Assembly: GCA_902788705.1 (NCBI GenBank)
Contig: CADALE010000014.1
Span: 1 to 64,000 of the forward strand
Source: an uncultured Coriobacteriaceae bacterium
Lineage (GTDB): Bacteria > Actinomycetota > Coriobacteriia > Coriobacteriales > Atopobiaceae
Reading direction: 5' to 3'
DNA length: 64,000 nucleotides
Shown: piece by piece, positions 54,513-63,505 of the stretch
How positions within the stretch are numbered: the stretch's first letter is position 1
Layout of the letters: each line of letters opens with the position of its first letter
Translations under genes and position numbers: made by a program
Notes under the pieces: generated by a model
The model's input: only the letters and a program-made list of their open reading frames with translations
Told to the model about the DNA's origin: nothing
Database searches by the model: none

Positions 54513-56171
54513 CTATGCCTTGGTCACATGCTTGAAGTGGAAGTCAACCAGCACCTCGATGCCCGAGAAGCCCGCCTTGAGGGCGTAGGGGTTCTGCGGC
54601 CAGTCGATGGGCAGGGTGCCGTAGTCCTGGCGGGTAAGCACGTTGTCGGCCTGCATCGTAAACTGGTCGGCCTCATCGAGGTCGGTCGTGGTCTTGGCCT
54701 TGTTGGTGAGGTCGTCAAACTCGGGGTTGCTGTAGAACGAGCTGCGCTTGACCGACTCGGAGCTCAGGAAGAAGGAGCTCATGAACTCGATGCCCACGTT
54801 GGAGGTGGAGCTCCAGGTAACCGTGGTGGCCTGGATCTCGCCGTTGCCGCGCTTGGTGCTCCAGTCCTGGTCCTCGATGGTGCTCACCTTGGCGGTGACG
54901 CCGATGGCGGCCCAGTTCTGCTCGAGCACCTGGGCAACCAGCTCGTCGCGCTTGCGCACGGGGAAGTCGAAGGTGAGGCCGGACACGCCCGCCTGGCTTA
55001 GCAGCTCCATGGCCTTCGAGGGGTTGTACTCGAACACCTCGAGGCTGCTGTCATGGCCGTTGACCGTATCGGGGATGAAGCAGGAGCACGGTGCCGCGGC
55101 GCCCTCAAGCACGGTGTCGCACAGGGTCTGGCGGTTGATGGCCAGCGAGAGGGCCTCGCGCACGCGCTGGTCCTGGAACTCGACAGGGCCGTTCTTCAGG
55201 TTGAGGTTCACGAACTGCGTGGCGCAGGGGGTGTAGTTCACGATCTCGGGGCCCACCGTCGCGTCGCTCATGTACTGGGCAAGCAGGGCCTTGGGCAGGA
55301 ACACCACGTCAAGGTCACCGTTCACGTACATGTTCATGAGGGTGCTGTCGTCGGACACGTAGTTGATCTCGACGGCATCGATGGCCGGACGGCCGTCATG
55401 GTAGTCATCGAAGGCGGCAAGGCGCACGAAGCTCACGCCGTCGTTCTCCTCGATGAAGAAGGGGCCGCTGCCAAAGTAGGTGGTGTAGTCGGTGCCGGTG
55501 GATATGCCCCAGTCGTCGCCCGCAGCCTCGACGCCCGCCTTCGGGTAGATGTTGGCGTAGAACTGGCAGAGCAGGCGCAGGAAGGAGGAGTGCGGCTCGC
55601 TCAGCTTGAAGGTAATGTGGGTGGGATCCACCACGGTGAGGCCCGTAAGCGAGTCTGCCTCACCTGCGGCAACGGCGTCAAAGCCCTCGATCTTGGAGAA
55701 CGAGTCGGCCTCGGCATTGATGGAAACCAGGCGATCGAAGGTGAACTTGACGTCGTCGGCGGTGAGCTCGGAACCATCGTGGAACTTGATGCCCTGCTTA
55801 AGCTCGATCTCGTAGGTGAGGCCGTCCTCGGAGATGGTGGGTAGCGCTGCGGCGATGACCGGCTTGACCTCGAGGGTGGTGGGGTCAAGCTCGTAGAGGC
55901 CCTCGGTCACGTTCTCAGAGATGCCGATGGTGGTGCTGGTGGTCTGCGTGTCGAAGGAGGCGTCGGGCTTGGCGACGCCGAAGCGGATGATGTTGGAGCC
56001 GGTGTCGGCGCCGCCGGCGTCAGAGCCGGACGAGCCACCGCAGGCCGAGAGCGCGCCCGCGCCAACCAGCGCGGCCATGCCAAGGGTCCCCTTGAGGAAC
56101 GAACGACGGGAAAGGTCAGAAATGAGGGCGTTTACCAGCAGGCCCTTATCCTGTGCGTCTTGGGTGTTCAT
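54513..56171 (-). CDS. peptide-type ABC transporter binding lipoprotein, OppA/DppA-like
   Basis: A 552-aa family-5 solute-binding protein. The N-terminus contains the twin-arginine motif SRRSFLKGTLGMAALVG followed by lipobox LSAC (Cys44), so it is probably Tat-exported and lipid-anchored. FDTQTTSTTIGISENVTEGLYELD and GIKFHDGSELTADDVKFTFDR are typical of the family. It is downstream of oppBCDF but separated by a terminator and a likely promoter region, so it can be expressed alone. The ligand is probably peptides, but this family is broad. Confidence 0.88.
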   Translation of the reverse strand: MNTQDAQDKGLLVNALISDLSRRSFLKGTLGMAALVGAGALSACGGSSGSDAGGADTGSNIIRFGVAKPDASFDTQTTSTTIGISENVTEGLYELDPTTLEVKPVIAAALPTISEDGLTYEIELKQGIKFHDGSELTADDVKFTFDRLVSINAEADSFSKIEGFDAVAAGEADSLTGLTVVDPTHITFKLSEPHSSFLRLLCQFYANIYPKAGVEAAGDDWGISTGTDYTTYFGSGPFFIEENDGVSFVRLAAFDDYHDGRPAIDAVEINYVSDDSTLMNMYVNGDLDVVFLPKALLAQYMSDATVGPEIVNYTPCATQFVNLNLKNGPVEFQDQRVREALSLAINRQTLCDTVLEGAAAPCSCFIPDTVNGHDSSLEVFEYNPSKAMELLSQAGVSGLTFDFPVRKRDELVAQVLEQNWAAIGVTAKVSTIEDQDWSTKRGNGEIQATTVTWSSTSNVGIEFMSSFFLSSESVKRSSFYSNPEFDDLTNKAKTTTDLDEADQFTMQADNVLTRQDYGTLPIDWPQNPYALKAGFSGIEVLVDFHFKHVTKA

Positions 56172-56226
56172 AGCGTTCTCCTATGGTCGCATGACTATCG
56201 GTTGTTTAATCCTACCTGTGCGCGGG

Positions 56227-56250
56227 GTGTTTCGGAAGTGTCGGAAACAC
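56227..56250. promoter_or_regulatory. inverted repeat upstream of the oppA-like gene, candidate operator
   Basis: GTGTTTC at 56227-56233 and GAAACAC at 56244-56250 form a 7-bp inverted repeat with a 10-bp centre. On the minus strand it ends near TTCCGA, 17 bp upstream of TAGGAT (a weak -35/-10 pair), about 60 bp before the ATG. Confidence 0.45.
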
Positions 56251-56322
56251 AATCGTAGTGATGGACGCCCGTGGCGCATCGACGCTCGCGCAACGCAGGC
56301 AGCACGCATATCCCACGCATGG

Positions 56323-56355
56323 AAAAAGCGGCCCCACCTTGACAGACAGGGCCGC
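56323..56355 (-). terminator. rho-independent terminator of oppBCDF
   Basis: GCGGCCC stem (56349-56355 with 56328-56334) followed on the minus strand by TTTTTCC, 31 bp past the oppF stop. It separates oppBCDF from the binding-protein gene. Confidence 0.8.
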
Positions 56356-56386
56356 CATCGGTCGCTTCCGGGCCTTCGCGCAAGGC

Positions 56387-57376
56387 CTATTCGTACAGGT
56401 GGCAGGCGCAGAAGTGGTTAGGCATCGCCTCGTGGGACGCAGGAACCTCGTTCGCGCAGCGCTCGGTGGCAAAGGGGCAGCGCGTGTGGAAGCAGCAGCC
56501 TGCAGGCGGGTTGGTAGGGCTGGGCACGTCACCCTCCAGGATGCGCTTGTCCTGGATGCGCTCGGTACGGATGCGCGGCACCACGTCCAGCAGGGCCTTC
56601 GTGTAGGGATGCAGCGGGTTGGCGTACAGCTCGTCCTTCGAGGCCAGCTCCATCTGGTGGCCAAGGTACATCACCATCACCGTGTCGGAGATGTGCTTGA
56701 CCACCGAGAGGTCATGGCTGATGAAGATGTAGGAGAGGCCCATCTCGCGCTGCAGCTCCTGCAGCAGGTTGATGACCTTCGCCTGCACCGACACGTCGAG
56801 GGCCGACACCGGCTCGTCGCAGATCACGACCTCGGGCGCCAGCACGATGGCGCGCGCGATGCCGATGCGCTGGCGCTGGCCACCCGAGAACTCGTGCGGA
56901 TAGCGGTTCTTGAACGCAAGGTCCAGCCCCACGGCGCCCATGACCTCCTCGACGCGGGCGTCACGCTCCTCCTTCGTGGGGTAGGTTCCCGCGATGTCGA
57001 TGGGCTCGGCGATGATGTCGGCCACGGTCATGCGCGGGTTAAGGGACGAGTACGGGTCCTGGAAGATGAGCGTCATCTTGCGACGCGCCTGCGTGAGCGC
57101 GTCACCCTCAAGCGCCAGGAAGTCCTGCCCATCAAGGCTGACCTCGCCGGACGTGGGCTCGATGAGGCGCAGCACGCACTTGCCGGTGGTGGACTTGCCA
57201 CAGCCCGACTCGCCCACGATGGAGAACGTCTCGCCGCGGTGCACGTCAAAGCTCACGTCCTCCACCGCATGCACGTTGGCGACGGTGCGCTTGAGCAGGC
57301 CGGCCTTCACGGGGAAGAGCTTCGTGAGGTGCCGGACCGAAAGCACGACCTCTTGGGAGGAAAGGTCAGCGGCCAT
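56387..57376 (-). CDS. oppF: peptide ABC transporter ATPase, OppF/DppF-like
   Basis: A 329-aa cytoplasmic ATPase. Walker [13 protein letters not shown]-loop IFQDPYSSLNPRM, signature FSGGQRQRIGIA, Walker B VVICDEPVSALD, and switch FISHDLSVV are complete. The C-terminal Cys motif (AGCCFHTRCPFATERC) typical of the oligopeptide subfamily is present, unlike in the sialic-acid system. I use ATG 57376, 1 bp after the oppD stop; a GTG at 57385 is an alternative. Confidence 0.9.
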   Translation of the reverse strand: MAADLSSQEVVLSVRHLTKLFPVKAGLLKRTVANVHAVEDVSFDVHRGETFSIVGESGCGKSTTGKCVLRLIEPTSGEVSLDGQDFLALEGDALTQARRKMTLIFQDPYSSLNPRMTVADIIAEPIDIAGTYPTKEERDARVEEVMGAVGLDLAFKNRYPHEFSGGQRQRIGIARAIVLAPEVVICDEPVSALDVSVQAKVINLLQELQREMGLSYIFISHDLSVVKHISDTVMVMYLGHQMELASKDELYANPLHPYTKALLDVVPRIRTERIQDKRILEGDVPSPTNPPAGCCFHTRCPFATERCANEVPASHEAMPNHFCACHLYE

Positions 57377-57377
57377 G

Positions 57378-58466
57378 CTACTCACCCCATTCCTTCGAGT
57401 ACTTCCAGCAGGCCACGACGTGGTTCTCGTTGCCCTCGACCGGTATCATGGACGGCCGCCTCTCGCTGCAGATGCCGCGCGCGAAGGGACAGCGCGGGTT
57501 GAAGGGGCAGCCACTTGGCAGCTCGGACAGCATGGGCACGTTGCCCGGGATGGCATACAGCTCCTCGGCCGAGGTCTCGCCCACGTCGGGGATCGACGCG
57601 ATGAGGCCCTGCGTGTAGGGATGCTTCGGCGCGCTGAACACCTCGTAGGCCGTGGAGTACTCCACCACGTGGCCGGTGTACATGACCAGCACCCAGTCGG
57701 CCATCTCGGACACCACGCCCATGTCGTGGGTGATGAGCAGCACCGAGGTGCGCAGCTCCTCGCGCATACGGTCGATGAGCTGCAGAATCTGTGCCTGGAT
57801 GGTCACGTCGAGGGCCGTGGTGGGCTCGTCGCAAATGAGGATGGCGGGCTGGCAGGCAAGTGCCATGGCAATCATGATGCGCTGGCGCATGCCGCCCGAC
57901 AGCTCGTGGGGATAGCTCGCGAACACCTTCTCGGGCGCGGGGATGCCCACGAGGCGGATCATCTCGAGGGCGCGCTCGTCAGCGGTGGCCTTGGAGATGC
58001 CGGGGTTGTGGTTGATGATGCCCTCGCGAATCTGGTGGCCGGCGCGCATGACCGGGTTGAGCGAGGTCATGGGCTCCTGGAAGATCATGCCTATCTTCTC
58101 GCCGCGCAGGGGCCGCATCTCGTCCTTCGAGAGCTGGGCCAGGTCCTGCCCATCAAGCAGGATCTGTCCGCCAGTGATGCGGGCAGGCGGCTGCGGGAGC
58201 AGGCCCATCAGCGAGAGGGCCGTCATCGACTTGCCGCAGCCCGACTCGCCCACCACGGCCAACGTCTCGGCGCGGCGCATGCGGAACGACACCTCCGACA
58301 GCGCGGGCAGCGCGCCATCCTCGGTAAACAGGGTTACCGACAGGTCCTTCACCTCGAGGATGAGGTCATCCTCGTTCTTGCGCTCGATGGCATGTAGCCC
58401 ATGGCGGTCAAACGAGTTCATGGGTTCTTCTGCAGGGGCGGGCCCGTTGGTTGTGATGTCTGCCAT
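57378..58466 (-). CDS. oppD: peptide ABC transporter ATPase, OppD/DppD-like
   Basis: A 362-aa ATPase partner of OppF. Walker [15 protein letters not shown]-loop [13 protein letters not shown], signature [12 protein letters not shown], Walker [13 protein letters not shown] and [10 protein letters not shown] are intact, and the C-terminal [16 protein letters not shown] motif is present. It has about 35 extra N-terminal residues before [10 protein letters not shown]. The ATG at 58466 follows GGGAGG, 11 bp after oppC. Confidence 0.9.
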   Translation of the reverse strand: MADITTNGPAPAEEPMNSFDRHGLHAIERKNEDDLILEVKDLSVTLFTEDGALPALSEVSFRMRRAETLAVVGESGCGKSMTALSLMGLLPQPPARITGGQILLDGQDLAQLSKDEMRPLRGEKIGMIFQEPMTSLNPVMRAGHQIREGIINHNPGISKATADERALEMIRLVGIPAPEKVFASYPHELSGGMRQRIMIAMALACQPAILICDEPTTALDVTIQAQILQLIDRMREELRTSVLLITHDMGVVSEMADWVLVMYTGHVVEYSTAYEVFSAPKHPYTQGLIASIPDVGETSAEELYAIPGNVPMLSELPSGCPFNPRCPFARGICSERRPSMIPVEGNENHVVACWKYSKEWGE

Positions 58467-58477
58467 GCGTCGCCTCC

Positions 58478-59422
58478 CTACGAGCGCATCTTGGGGTCAA
58501 GCGCGTCGCGCAGCGCGTCGCCCAAGAGGTTGAACGCCATGACGGTGATGATGATGGCCACGCCGGTGGCGATGCTGTAGGTGGGCACCACCGAGATGTA
58601 GGCCTGGCTGGACGAGATCATCGCGCCCCAGCTGGCGGTGGGCGGGTTTACGCCAAGGCCCAAGAACGAGAGGCTGGCCTCGCTCATGATGGCGTTGGGG
58701 ATGCCCAGCGTGGAGGTGACGATGAGGGTGGAGACGCAGTTGGGCAGCAGGTGCTTGGTGATGATGCGCCACGAGCTGCCGCCGGAGAGCGTGCACGACT
58801 GGATGTACTCCGACCCCTTGAGACGCATGACGTCGCCGCGGATGAGGCGCGCCGTGGTGGTCCACATCAGAAGGCCAAGGGCCACGTAGAGGTTGATGAG
58901 GCCGGGACCCAGCACGAACATGATGACGATGGCAAACAGCAGGAACGGGAAGCTGGAGAACACCTGGATGACGAAGCTGATGACCGCATCCACCTTGCCG
59001 CCGAAGTAGCCGGCCAGAACGCCTGCGAAGAAGCCGATGAACAGCGCGATGGCCTGCGAGATGATGCCCACGGACAGCGAGATGCGGCAGCCGTAGATGA
59101 TGCGCGACAGGATGTCGCGACCAAGCTCGTCGGTGCCCAGCAGGTGTGCCGAGCTTGACTGCGAGAGGCGGTTGACGAGGTCCTGCGCGTAGGGGTCGTA
59201 CGGGGCGATGACCGGCGCGAGGAGGGCAACGAGCATGAGCACCGCCACGATGCACAGGCACACGAGCCCCAGCTTGTTCTTCTTGAAGATCCTCCAGCTC
59301 ACGGCCCAGTAGCTCTCGGAGGCGCGCCTCGGTGCCTTGGCAGCGGCATTGCCGGCGTCACGGGCCACGCGCTCGGCCTCCTGCACCTTCTGGTCGCGCT
59401 TGTCACTGGTAAGCATCGACAT
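58478..59422 (-). CDS. oppC: peptide ABC transporter permease, OppC/DppC-like
   Basis: A 314-aa membrane permease. The N-terminal cytoplasmic stretch (about 45 residues) precedes about six helices. HLLGTDELGRDILSRIIYG opens the transport domain, SEASLSFLGLGVNPP marks the EAA region, and it ends NLLGDALRDALDPKMRS. The ATG at 59422 overlaps the oppB stop (TGATG); GGAGGTGA lies upstream. Confidence 0.9.
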   Translation of the reverse strand: MSMLTSDKRDQKVQEAERVARDAGNAAAKAPRRASESYWAVSWRIFKKNKLGLVCLCIVAVLMLVALLAPVIAPYDPYAQDLVNRLSQSSSAHLLGTDELGRDILSRIIYGCRISLSVGIISQAIALFIGFFAGVLAGYFGGKVDAVISFVIQVFSSFPFLLFAIVIMFVLGPGLINLYVALGLLMWTTTARLIRGDVMRLKGSEYIQSCTLSGGSSWRIITKHLLPNCVSTLIVTSTLGIPNAIMSEASLSFLGLGVNPPTASWGAMISSSQAYISVVPTYSIATGVAIIITVMAFNLLGDALRDALDPKMRS

Positions 59423-60354
59423 CACTCATCACCTCCCCCAAGGCGGATGCGCGGGTCGACCACCGCATACAGGATGTCGACCACCAGGTACACCACCACG
59501 CAGATAAAGGCGATGTACATGACGCCACCCTCAATGAGGGGCAGGTCGCGCTGGTTGATGGAGTTGACCATGAGGCTTCCGATGCCGTTCATGGCAAAGA
59601 TGGTCTCGACCAGGATCGAGCCGGTAAAGATGTCGCCCAGCTGCGTGCCGGCGATCGTGATGATGGGAATGAGGGCGTTGCGCAGGCCATGGCGCAGGAT
59701 GACGGTCCACTTGCGCAGGCCCTTGGACTCGGCGGTGCGCATGTAGTCCTGCGAGAGCACCTCGAGCATCGCCGTGCGCGTGACGCGCGAGATGGACGCG
59801 AAGTAGCGCGACCCCAGGGCGATGACGGGCAGCACGAAGCTTGCCGCCGTCTTGGTGCCCGACAGCGGCAGCCAGTGCAGCTTGAGGGCAAAGACGATCT
59901 GCAGCAGCAGCGCCACCCAGAAGGCCGGCGCCGAGATGCCCAGCACCGCGAACGACATGAGCGCGCGGTCGATGGCGTTGCCGTGGTTGACGGCCGCCAC
60001 CACGCCGATCGTGACGCCAAGCACGAGCGCGAAGAGGTACGACCATCCCGCGAGCACCGCCGTCACCGAGAGCGCCTTCATGAGCAGCTGCAGCACCGGG
60101 GCGTGCTGGAAGTACGACTCGCCAAAGTCGCCGCGCATCATCTTGGTGAGCCAGCTGAAGTACTGCACATAGATGGGCTGGTCAAGGCCCATGCGATGCC
60201 GCACCGTCTCGAGCGCCTCCTCCGAGGCCAGCTCTCCCAGCATGATGCGCACCGGGTCTCCCGGCACGATGTTCAGCACGAAGAACGTGATGGCGGAGAT
60301 GGCAAGAATCACCCCCACAGCCTGTACGGTTCGCTTGATGAGGAAGTCTCTCAC
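59422..60354 (-). CDS. oppB: peptide ABC transporter permease, OppB/DppB-like
   Basis: A 310-aa membrane permease with about six helices and a complete C-terminus (GIGSLMVNSINQRDLPLIEG then VVDILYAVVDPRIRL). The start is GTG at 60354 (VRDFLIKRTVQAVGV), with GGGAGG 5 nt before. It is the first gene of oppBCDF. It is a useful comparison for the broken permease at 11727-12639. Confidence 0.9.
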   Translation of the reverse strand: MRDFLIKRTVQAVGVILAISAITFFVLNIVPGDPVRIMLGELASEEALETVRHRMGLDQPIYVQYFSWLTKMMRGDFGESYFQHAPVLQLLMKALSVTAVLAGWSYLFALVLGVTIGVVAAVNHGNAIDRALMSFAVLGISAPAFWVALLLQIVFALKLHWLPLSGTKTAASFVLPVIALGSRYFASISRVTRTAMLEVLSQDYMRTAESKGLRKWTVILRHGLRNALIPIITIAGTQLGDIFTGSILVETIFAMNGIGSLMVNSINQRDLPLIEGGVMYIAFICVVVYLVVDILYAVVDPRIRLGGGDE

Positions 60355-60473
60355 CGGGCCTCCCTTCCCTTTGACAGGACCAGCGCAAGGCACACGCCTC
60401 GTTCGTACAAGAGTATCACGCGACGTTTGCTGACGTCTTTCACAAGCGCAGCGCCCTAACCGAGCGGCAACAG

Positions 60474-60506
60474 AAAGGGCGGGGCCACCCGAAGGCAGCC
60501 CCGCCC
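60474..60506 (-). terminator. rho-independent terminator of rpsA
   Basis: Stem GGGCGGGGC (60498-60506 with 60477-60485), extended by TGCC/GGTG around a TTCG tetraloop, followed on the minus strand by TTTCTGTT. It is 27 bp past the rpsA stop. Confidence 0.85.
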
Positions 60507-60532
60507 CTGTCATGCCTTGATGGCGAGTGACG

Positions 60533-61708
60533 CTACTCGGCGTCCTCCTCGGCCACGGCCTCCTCGGCCTCGGGCTCGTCCATGGGCTTGACCTCAACCT
60601 CGACGCCCAGCGTCTCGGCGGCGGCCTTCATGGACAGCGAGATGCGACGACGGTCAAGGTCGATCTCCATGACCTTCACCTGCACGGTGTCGCCCACGGC
60701 GCACACCTGCGCGGGAGCGTCGACGTGCTGGCGAGCCATCTCGGAGATGTGCACCAGGCCCTCGACGCCGTCGCCAAGGTCAACGAAGGCACCGAAGGTG
60801 ACGAGCTTGGTGACGGAGCCCTCGACGATGGCGCCAACCGGGTACTTCTTGACGAGCGAACGCCAAGGATCCTCGGTGGTCTGCTTGAGGCCAAGGGAGA
60901 TGCGCTCGCGGTTGAGGTCGACGTCGAGCACCTGCACCTCGACCTCCTGGCCAACCTTGACGACCTCGGAAGGATGGTTGACGTGGTTCCAGGAGAGCTC
61001 GGAGATGTGGATGAGGCCGTCGATGCCGCCCAGGTCGACGAAGGCACCGAAGTCGACGATGGAGGACACGACGCCCTTGAGGCGCATGCCGGGCTGCAGC
61101 TTGGAGAGGATCTCGGAGCGCTCGGCCTTGCGGGCCTCCTCGAGCACGACGCGACGGGAGAGGACGACGTTGTTGCGGTTGCGGTCCATCTCGATGACGC
61201 GGGCCTCGATGCGGGTGCCCATGTAGGCACTGAGGTCCTTCACGCGACGAAGGTCGACGAGGGAGGCGGGCAGGAAGCCACGCAGGCCGATGTCCAGGAT
61301 GAGGCCGCCCTTGACAACCTCGATGACCTCGCCCTCGACGTTCTCGCCGGCGTTGAACTTCTCCTCGACGCGGTTCCACGCACGCTCGTACTCGGCGCGC
61401 TTCTTGGAGAGGATCAGACGGCCTTCCTTGTCCTCCTTCTGAAGGACCAGGGCCTCGATCTCGTCGCCCAGGGCAACGATCTCGGACGGGTCGACATCCT
61501 TGCGGATGGACAGCTCGCGCGAGGGAATGACGCCCTCGGACTTGAAGCCGATGTCAAGCAGGACCTCATCGTGCTCGATCTTGACGACGGTGCCCGTCAC
61601 CAGGTCGCCCTCGTCGAAGGCGGTGATGGTGCCGTCAATCAGCTGGTTCATCTCCTCGTCTGAGACGTCATCCAGTGAGAAGATGGACGAGTTCTGAATC
61701 TCACTCAA
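60533..61708 (-). CDS. rpsA: 30S ribosomal protein S1
   Basis: S1 helps mRNA bind the ribosome. The 391-aa protein has four S1 RNA-binding domains (for example GDLVTGTVVKIEHDEVLLDIG, GVVSSIVDFGAFVDLGGIDG and SVTKLVTFGAFVDLGDGVEG) and an acidic tail (EAEEAVAEEDAE). The 4-domain length is usual for Gram-positive bacteria. I infer a TTG start at 61708 (LSEIQNSSIF) because AAAGGGG lies 7 nt upstream; the ATGs further upstream read through leader sequence. No cmk is attached. Confidence 0.92.
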   Translation of the reverse strand: MSEIQNSSIFSLDDVSDEEMNQLIDGTITAFDEGDLVTGTVVKIEHDEVLLDIGFKSEGVIPSRELSIRKDVDPSEIVALGDEIEALVLQKEDKEGRLILSKKRAEYERAWNRVEEKFNAGENVEGEVIEVVKGGLILDIGLRGFLPASLVDLRRVKDLSAYMGTRIEARVIEMDRNRNNVVLSRRVVLEEARKAERSEILSKLQPGMRLKGVVSSIVDFGAFVDLGGIDGLIHISELSWNHVNHPSEVVKVGQEVEVQVLDVDLNRERISLGLKQTTEDPWRSLVKKYPVGAIVEGSVTKLVTFGAFVDLGDGVEGLVHISEMARQHVDAPAQVCAVGDTVQVKVMEIDLDRRRISLSMKAAAETLGVEVEVKPMDEPEAEEAVAEEDAE

Positions 61709-62040
61709 AGGTGGACCCCTTTCGAAAACGGGGCCCCGATCACACATGATCGCTGCCTTGGGCGTTAAGGCGCGCACGCCTTGCTCGCGGTTGGAAACTT
61801 ACATGCTTCTCGGGGGCCGACAGATACTGTGTATGGACCCCATGCCCATACCCGAATAACAATACTCGTTTTTGCCCTTGCTTTCTAGCAGTATTTCTGA
61901 GGTCGTGAACTTTTTTACGCGCGAGAGCGCCCGGCCCGACGCACGAGACGGGGGCCGGAGGGAACGCTCCCCTTCCGACCCCCGTCCTGGGGTGCTACGT
62001 CATCGCGCGGCTAACTGCCCAGTCGCGCCCTGCGTGGAGC
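61709..62040. other. 332-bp intergenic region, rpsA leader and hairpin
   Basis: No gene was recognised. The segment nearest rpsA is its leader. An A/T-rich stretch at 61855-61920 contains TATTGT and TTGTTA strings on the minus strand but no clear promoter pair. A hairpin lies at 61947-61986, and GGGGTGCTACGTC at 61989-62001 resembles the arm of the palindrome at 45831. Confidence 0.5.
61947..61986 (-). terminator. hairpin after the TIR-like TPR gene
   Basis: GACGGGGG-type arms (61947-61954 and 61979-61986) extended by CCGGAGGG/CCCTTCCG form a long GC stem 55 bp past the stop at 62041. There is no U-tract. Confidence 0.55.
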
Positions 62041-63339
62041 CTAGTCGCTCGAGGAGGCAAGGTACAAGGCCTTCTGCGGGTTGATCTCGCGCAGGCGCTC
62101 CAGCATGTCCTCGCACGCGGGGTCGCCCATCTCGCGGTAGATCTTGTAGGCCAGCTCGAGGTGGTCGTCATCGGCGTTCTCGCCGCTGATCTCGAGGCAG
62201 CGGTCAATGTCGCGGCGCGCGCTGGCCAGGTCGATGTGGCGCTCGCACACGGCCAGGTTGTAGTACATGTACGATGCCTCGTAGATGGTCAGCGCCTGAC
62301 GCAGCGCGGCGATGGCCTTCTGCAGGTAGCTGATGTCGTCGGTGGTGATGTAGATGCCGTGGTACAGGCGGTTGAGCTGGTTGTACACCTGCGCATGGTC
62401 CTTTGGCTGGGCAATCTGCGGCCCCACCATCTCGGCCTGGGTGTTGAGGGCGTCCGCCACGCGCTCCACCAGCTCGAGCAGCTCCAGCTCGCGGTCATAG
62501 CGGTTGGCGCAGCCCACCAGCACGCCAAGGTACTCCACCTTCTTGACGAAGCTCATATCCGAGTCGAAGAACTCCTCGGCGTAGTCAATGAGCATCTGCG
62601 AGGCGCGCAGCGACCCCATCGAGGCGATCTGCTCGACCACGATGTCGTAGAAGCGGTTCTTCTCCATGGTCCACTGCAGGCGGTCCATCGCGGCCTCGGC
62701 CAGCGGGATGTTGCGGGTGTTGAGGGCCATGCGGAAGGCCTGGATGGGCTCGAGGCCCTCGGGAATCTCGCCCACGGCGCCGGTGGTGCCGCCACCCGTG
62801 CCGGACCCGCCGTGCGAGGACACGCGCACGCCGTTCTCGGCAAGGCGGTCAACCTTGCGCTCGAGGCGCTGCACGGCCTGCAGCACGCCGGCAAGCGTGG
62901 CGTCGCCGTTGGTGCCCTCGAAGCCGTTGCGCGACTCGCCGCGCACGGCCTCGCGCAGCATGTCGCGGAACTCCTTCGCGCCACGGCGGGTCTCCAGCTC
63001 GTACTCGATGTAGCGGCGGCTTGCGATGTCGGCGGGCAGCGGGGGCGTGCCGCGGCGCTTCAGCAAGATGATGGGCTTGCCCGTCTCGTCGCGACGGCCA
63101 AGCTCGTAGTACACGTTCACGTTCTCGTCCGAGAGGTCGGCGATGCACAGCTCGGAGTTCTGGATGCGCTCGATCACGTCAGAGTCGATCTCGCGGGTGT
63201 CCAGGTTGTGGTCGCCGCGCATCGCCTCCATGTTGAACGGCTCGAGCGCCGTCGCTATCTCCTCCAGCAGGTCGTCAGCAAGACGTCTGGTCTCGGTATC
63301 CTTCTGGCCAATGGCGCAGATCACGAAGCAGACTGACAT
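62041..63339 (-). CDS. TIR/nucleoside-deoxyribosyltransferase-like domain protein with TPR-like C-terminus
   Basis: A 432-aa soluble protein. Residues 1-135 have the Rossmann-like pattern of TIR-like/nucleoside 2-deoxyribosyltransferase-like domains: CFVICAIGQKDTETRR at the start, then IQNSELCIADLSDENVNVYYELGRRDETGKPIILL, which carries the typical aDLsxxNxNVxYELG motif with a candidate catalytic Glu. A Gly-rich linker (GGSGTGGGTTGAVG, about 176-190) joins a helical TPR-like region (about 195-432). It may cleave or bind NAD or a nucleotide, with the helices as sensor (inference). The ATG at 63339 follows GGGGAGG. A possible -10 (TATGAT) is at 63398-63403. Confidence 0.78.
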   Translation of the reverse strand: MSVCFVICAIGQKDTETRRLADDLLEEIATALEPFNMEAMRGDHNLDTREIDSDVIERIQNSELCIADLSDENVNVYYELGRRDETGKPIILLKRRGTPPLPADIASRRYIEYELETRRGAKEFRDMLREAVRGESRNGFEGTNGDATLAGVLQAVQRLERKVDRLAENGVRVSSHGGSGTGGGTTGAVGEIPEGLEPIQAFRMALNTRNIPLAEAAMDRLQWTMEKNRFYDIVVEQIASMGSLRASQMLIDYAEEFFDSDMSFVKKVEYLGVLVGCANRYDRELELLELVERVADALNTQAEMVGPQIAQPKDHAQVYNQLNRLYHGIYITTDDISYLQKAIAALRQALTIYEASYMYYNLAVCERHIDLASARRDIDRCLEISGENADDDHLELAYKIYREMGDPACEDMLERLREINPQKALYLASSSD

Positions 63340-63468
63340 GGGCCTCCCCTTTCCGCGCGGCACCCGCGCATCGCGGCGCATCTCTACACTGACCACTATC
63401 ATAGCCGCGACGTGCGGCAGCCATTGCGCAATTTGGCCTTCAAAAGCCATATGGCAGCTGGGCGGCAC

Positions 63469-63474
63469 TATACT
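63469..63474 (+). promoter_or_regulatory. possible -10 (TATACT) for the gene at 63506
   Basis: TATACT lies 31 bp upstream of the ATG in a 166-bp divergent gap. No clear -35. AAGGAAAGGAG forms the ribosome site. Confidence 0.4.
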
Positions 63475-63505
63475 TGGACGCGTCACCCACAAGGAAAGGA
63501 GACGC

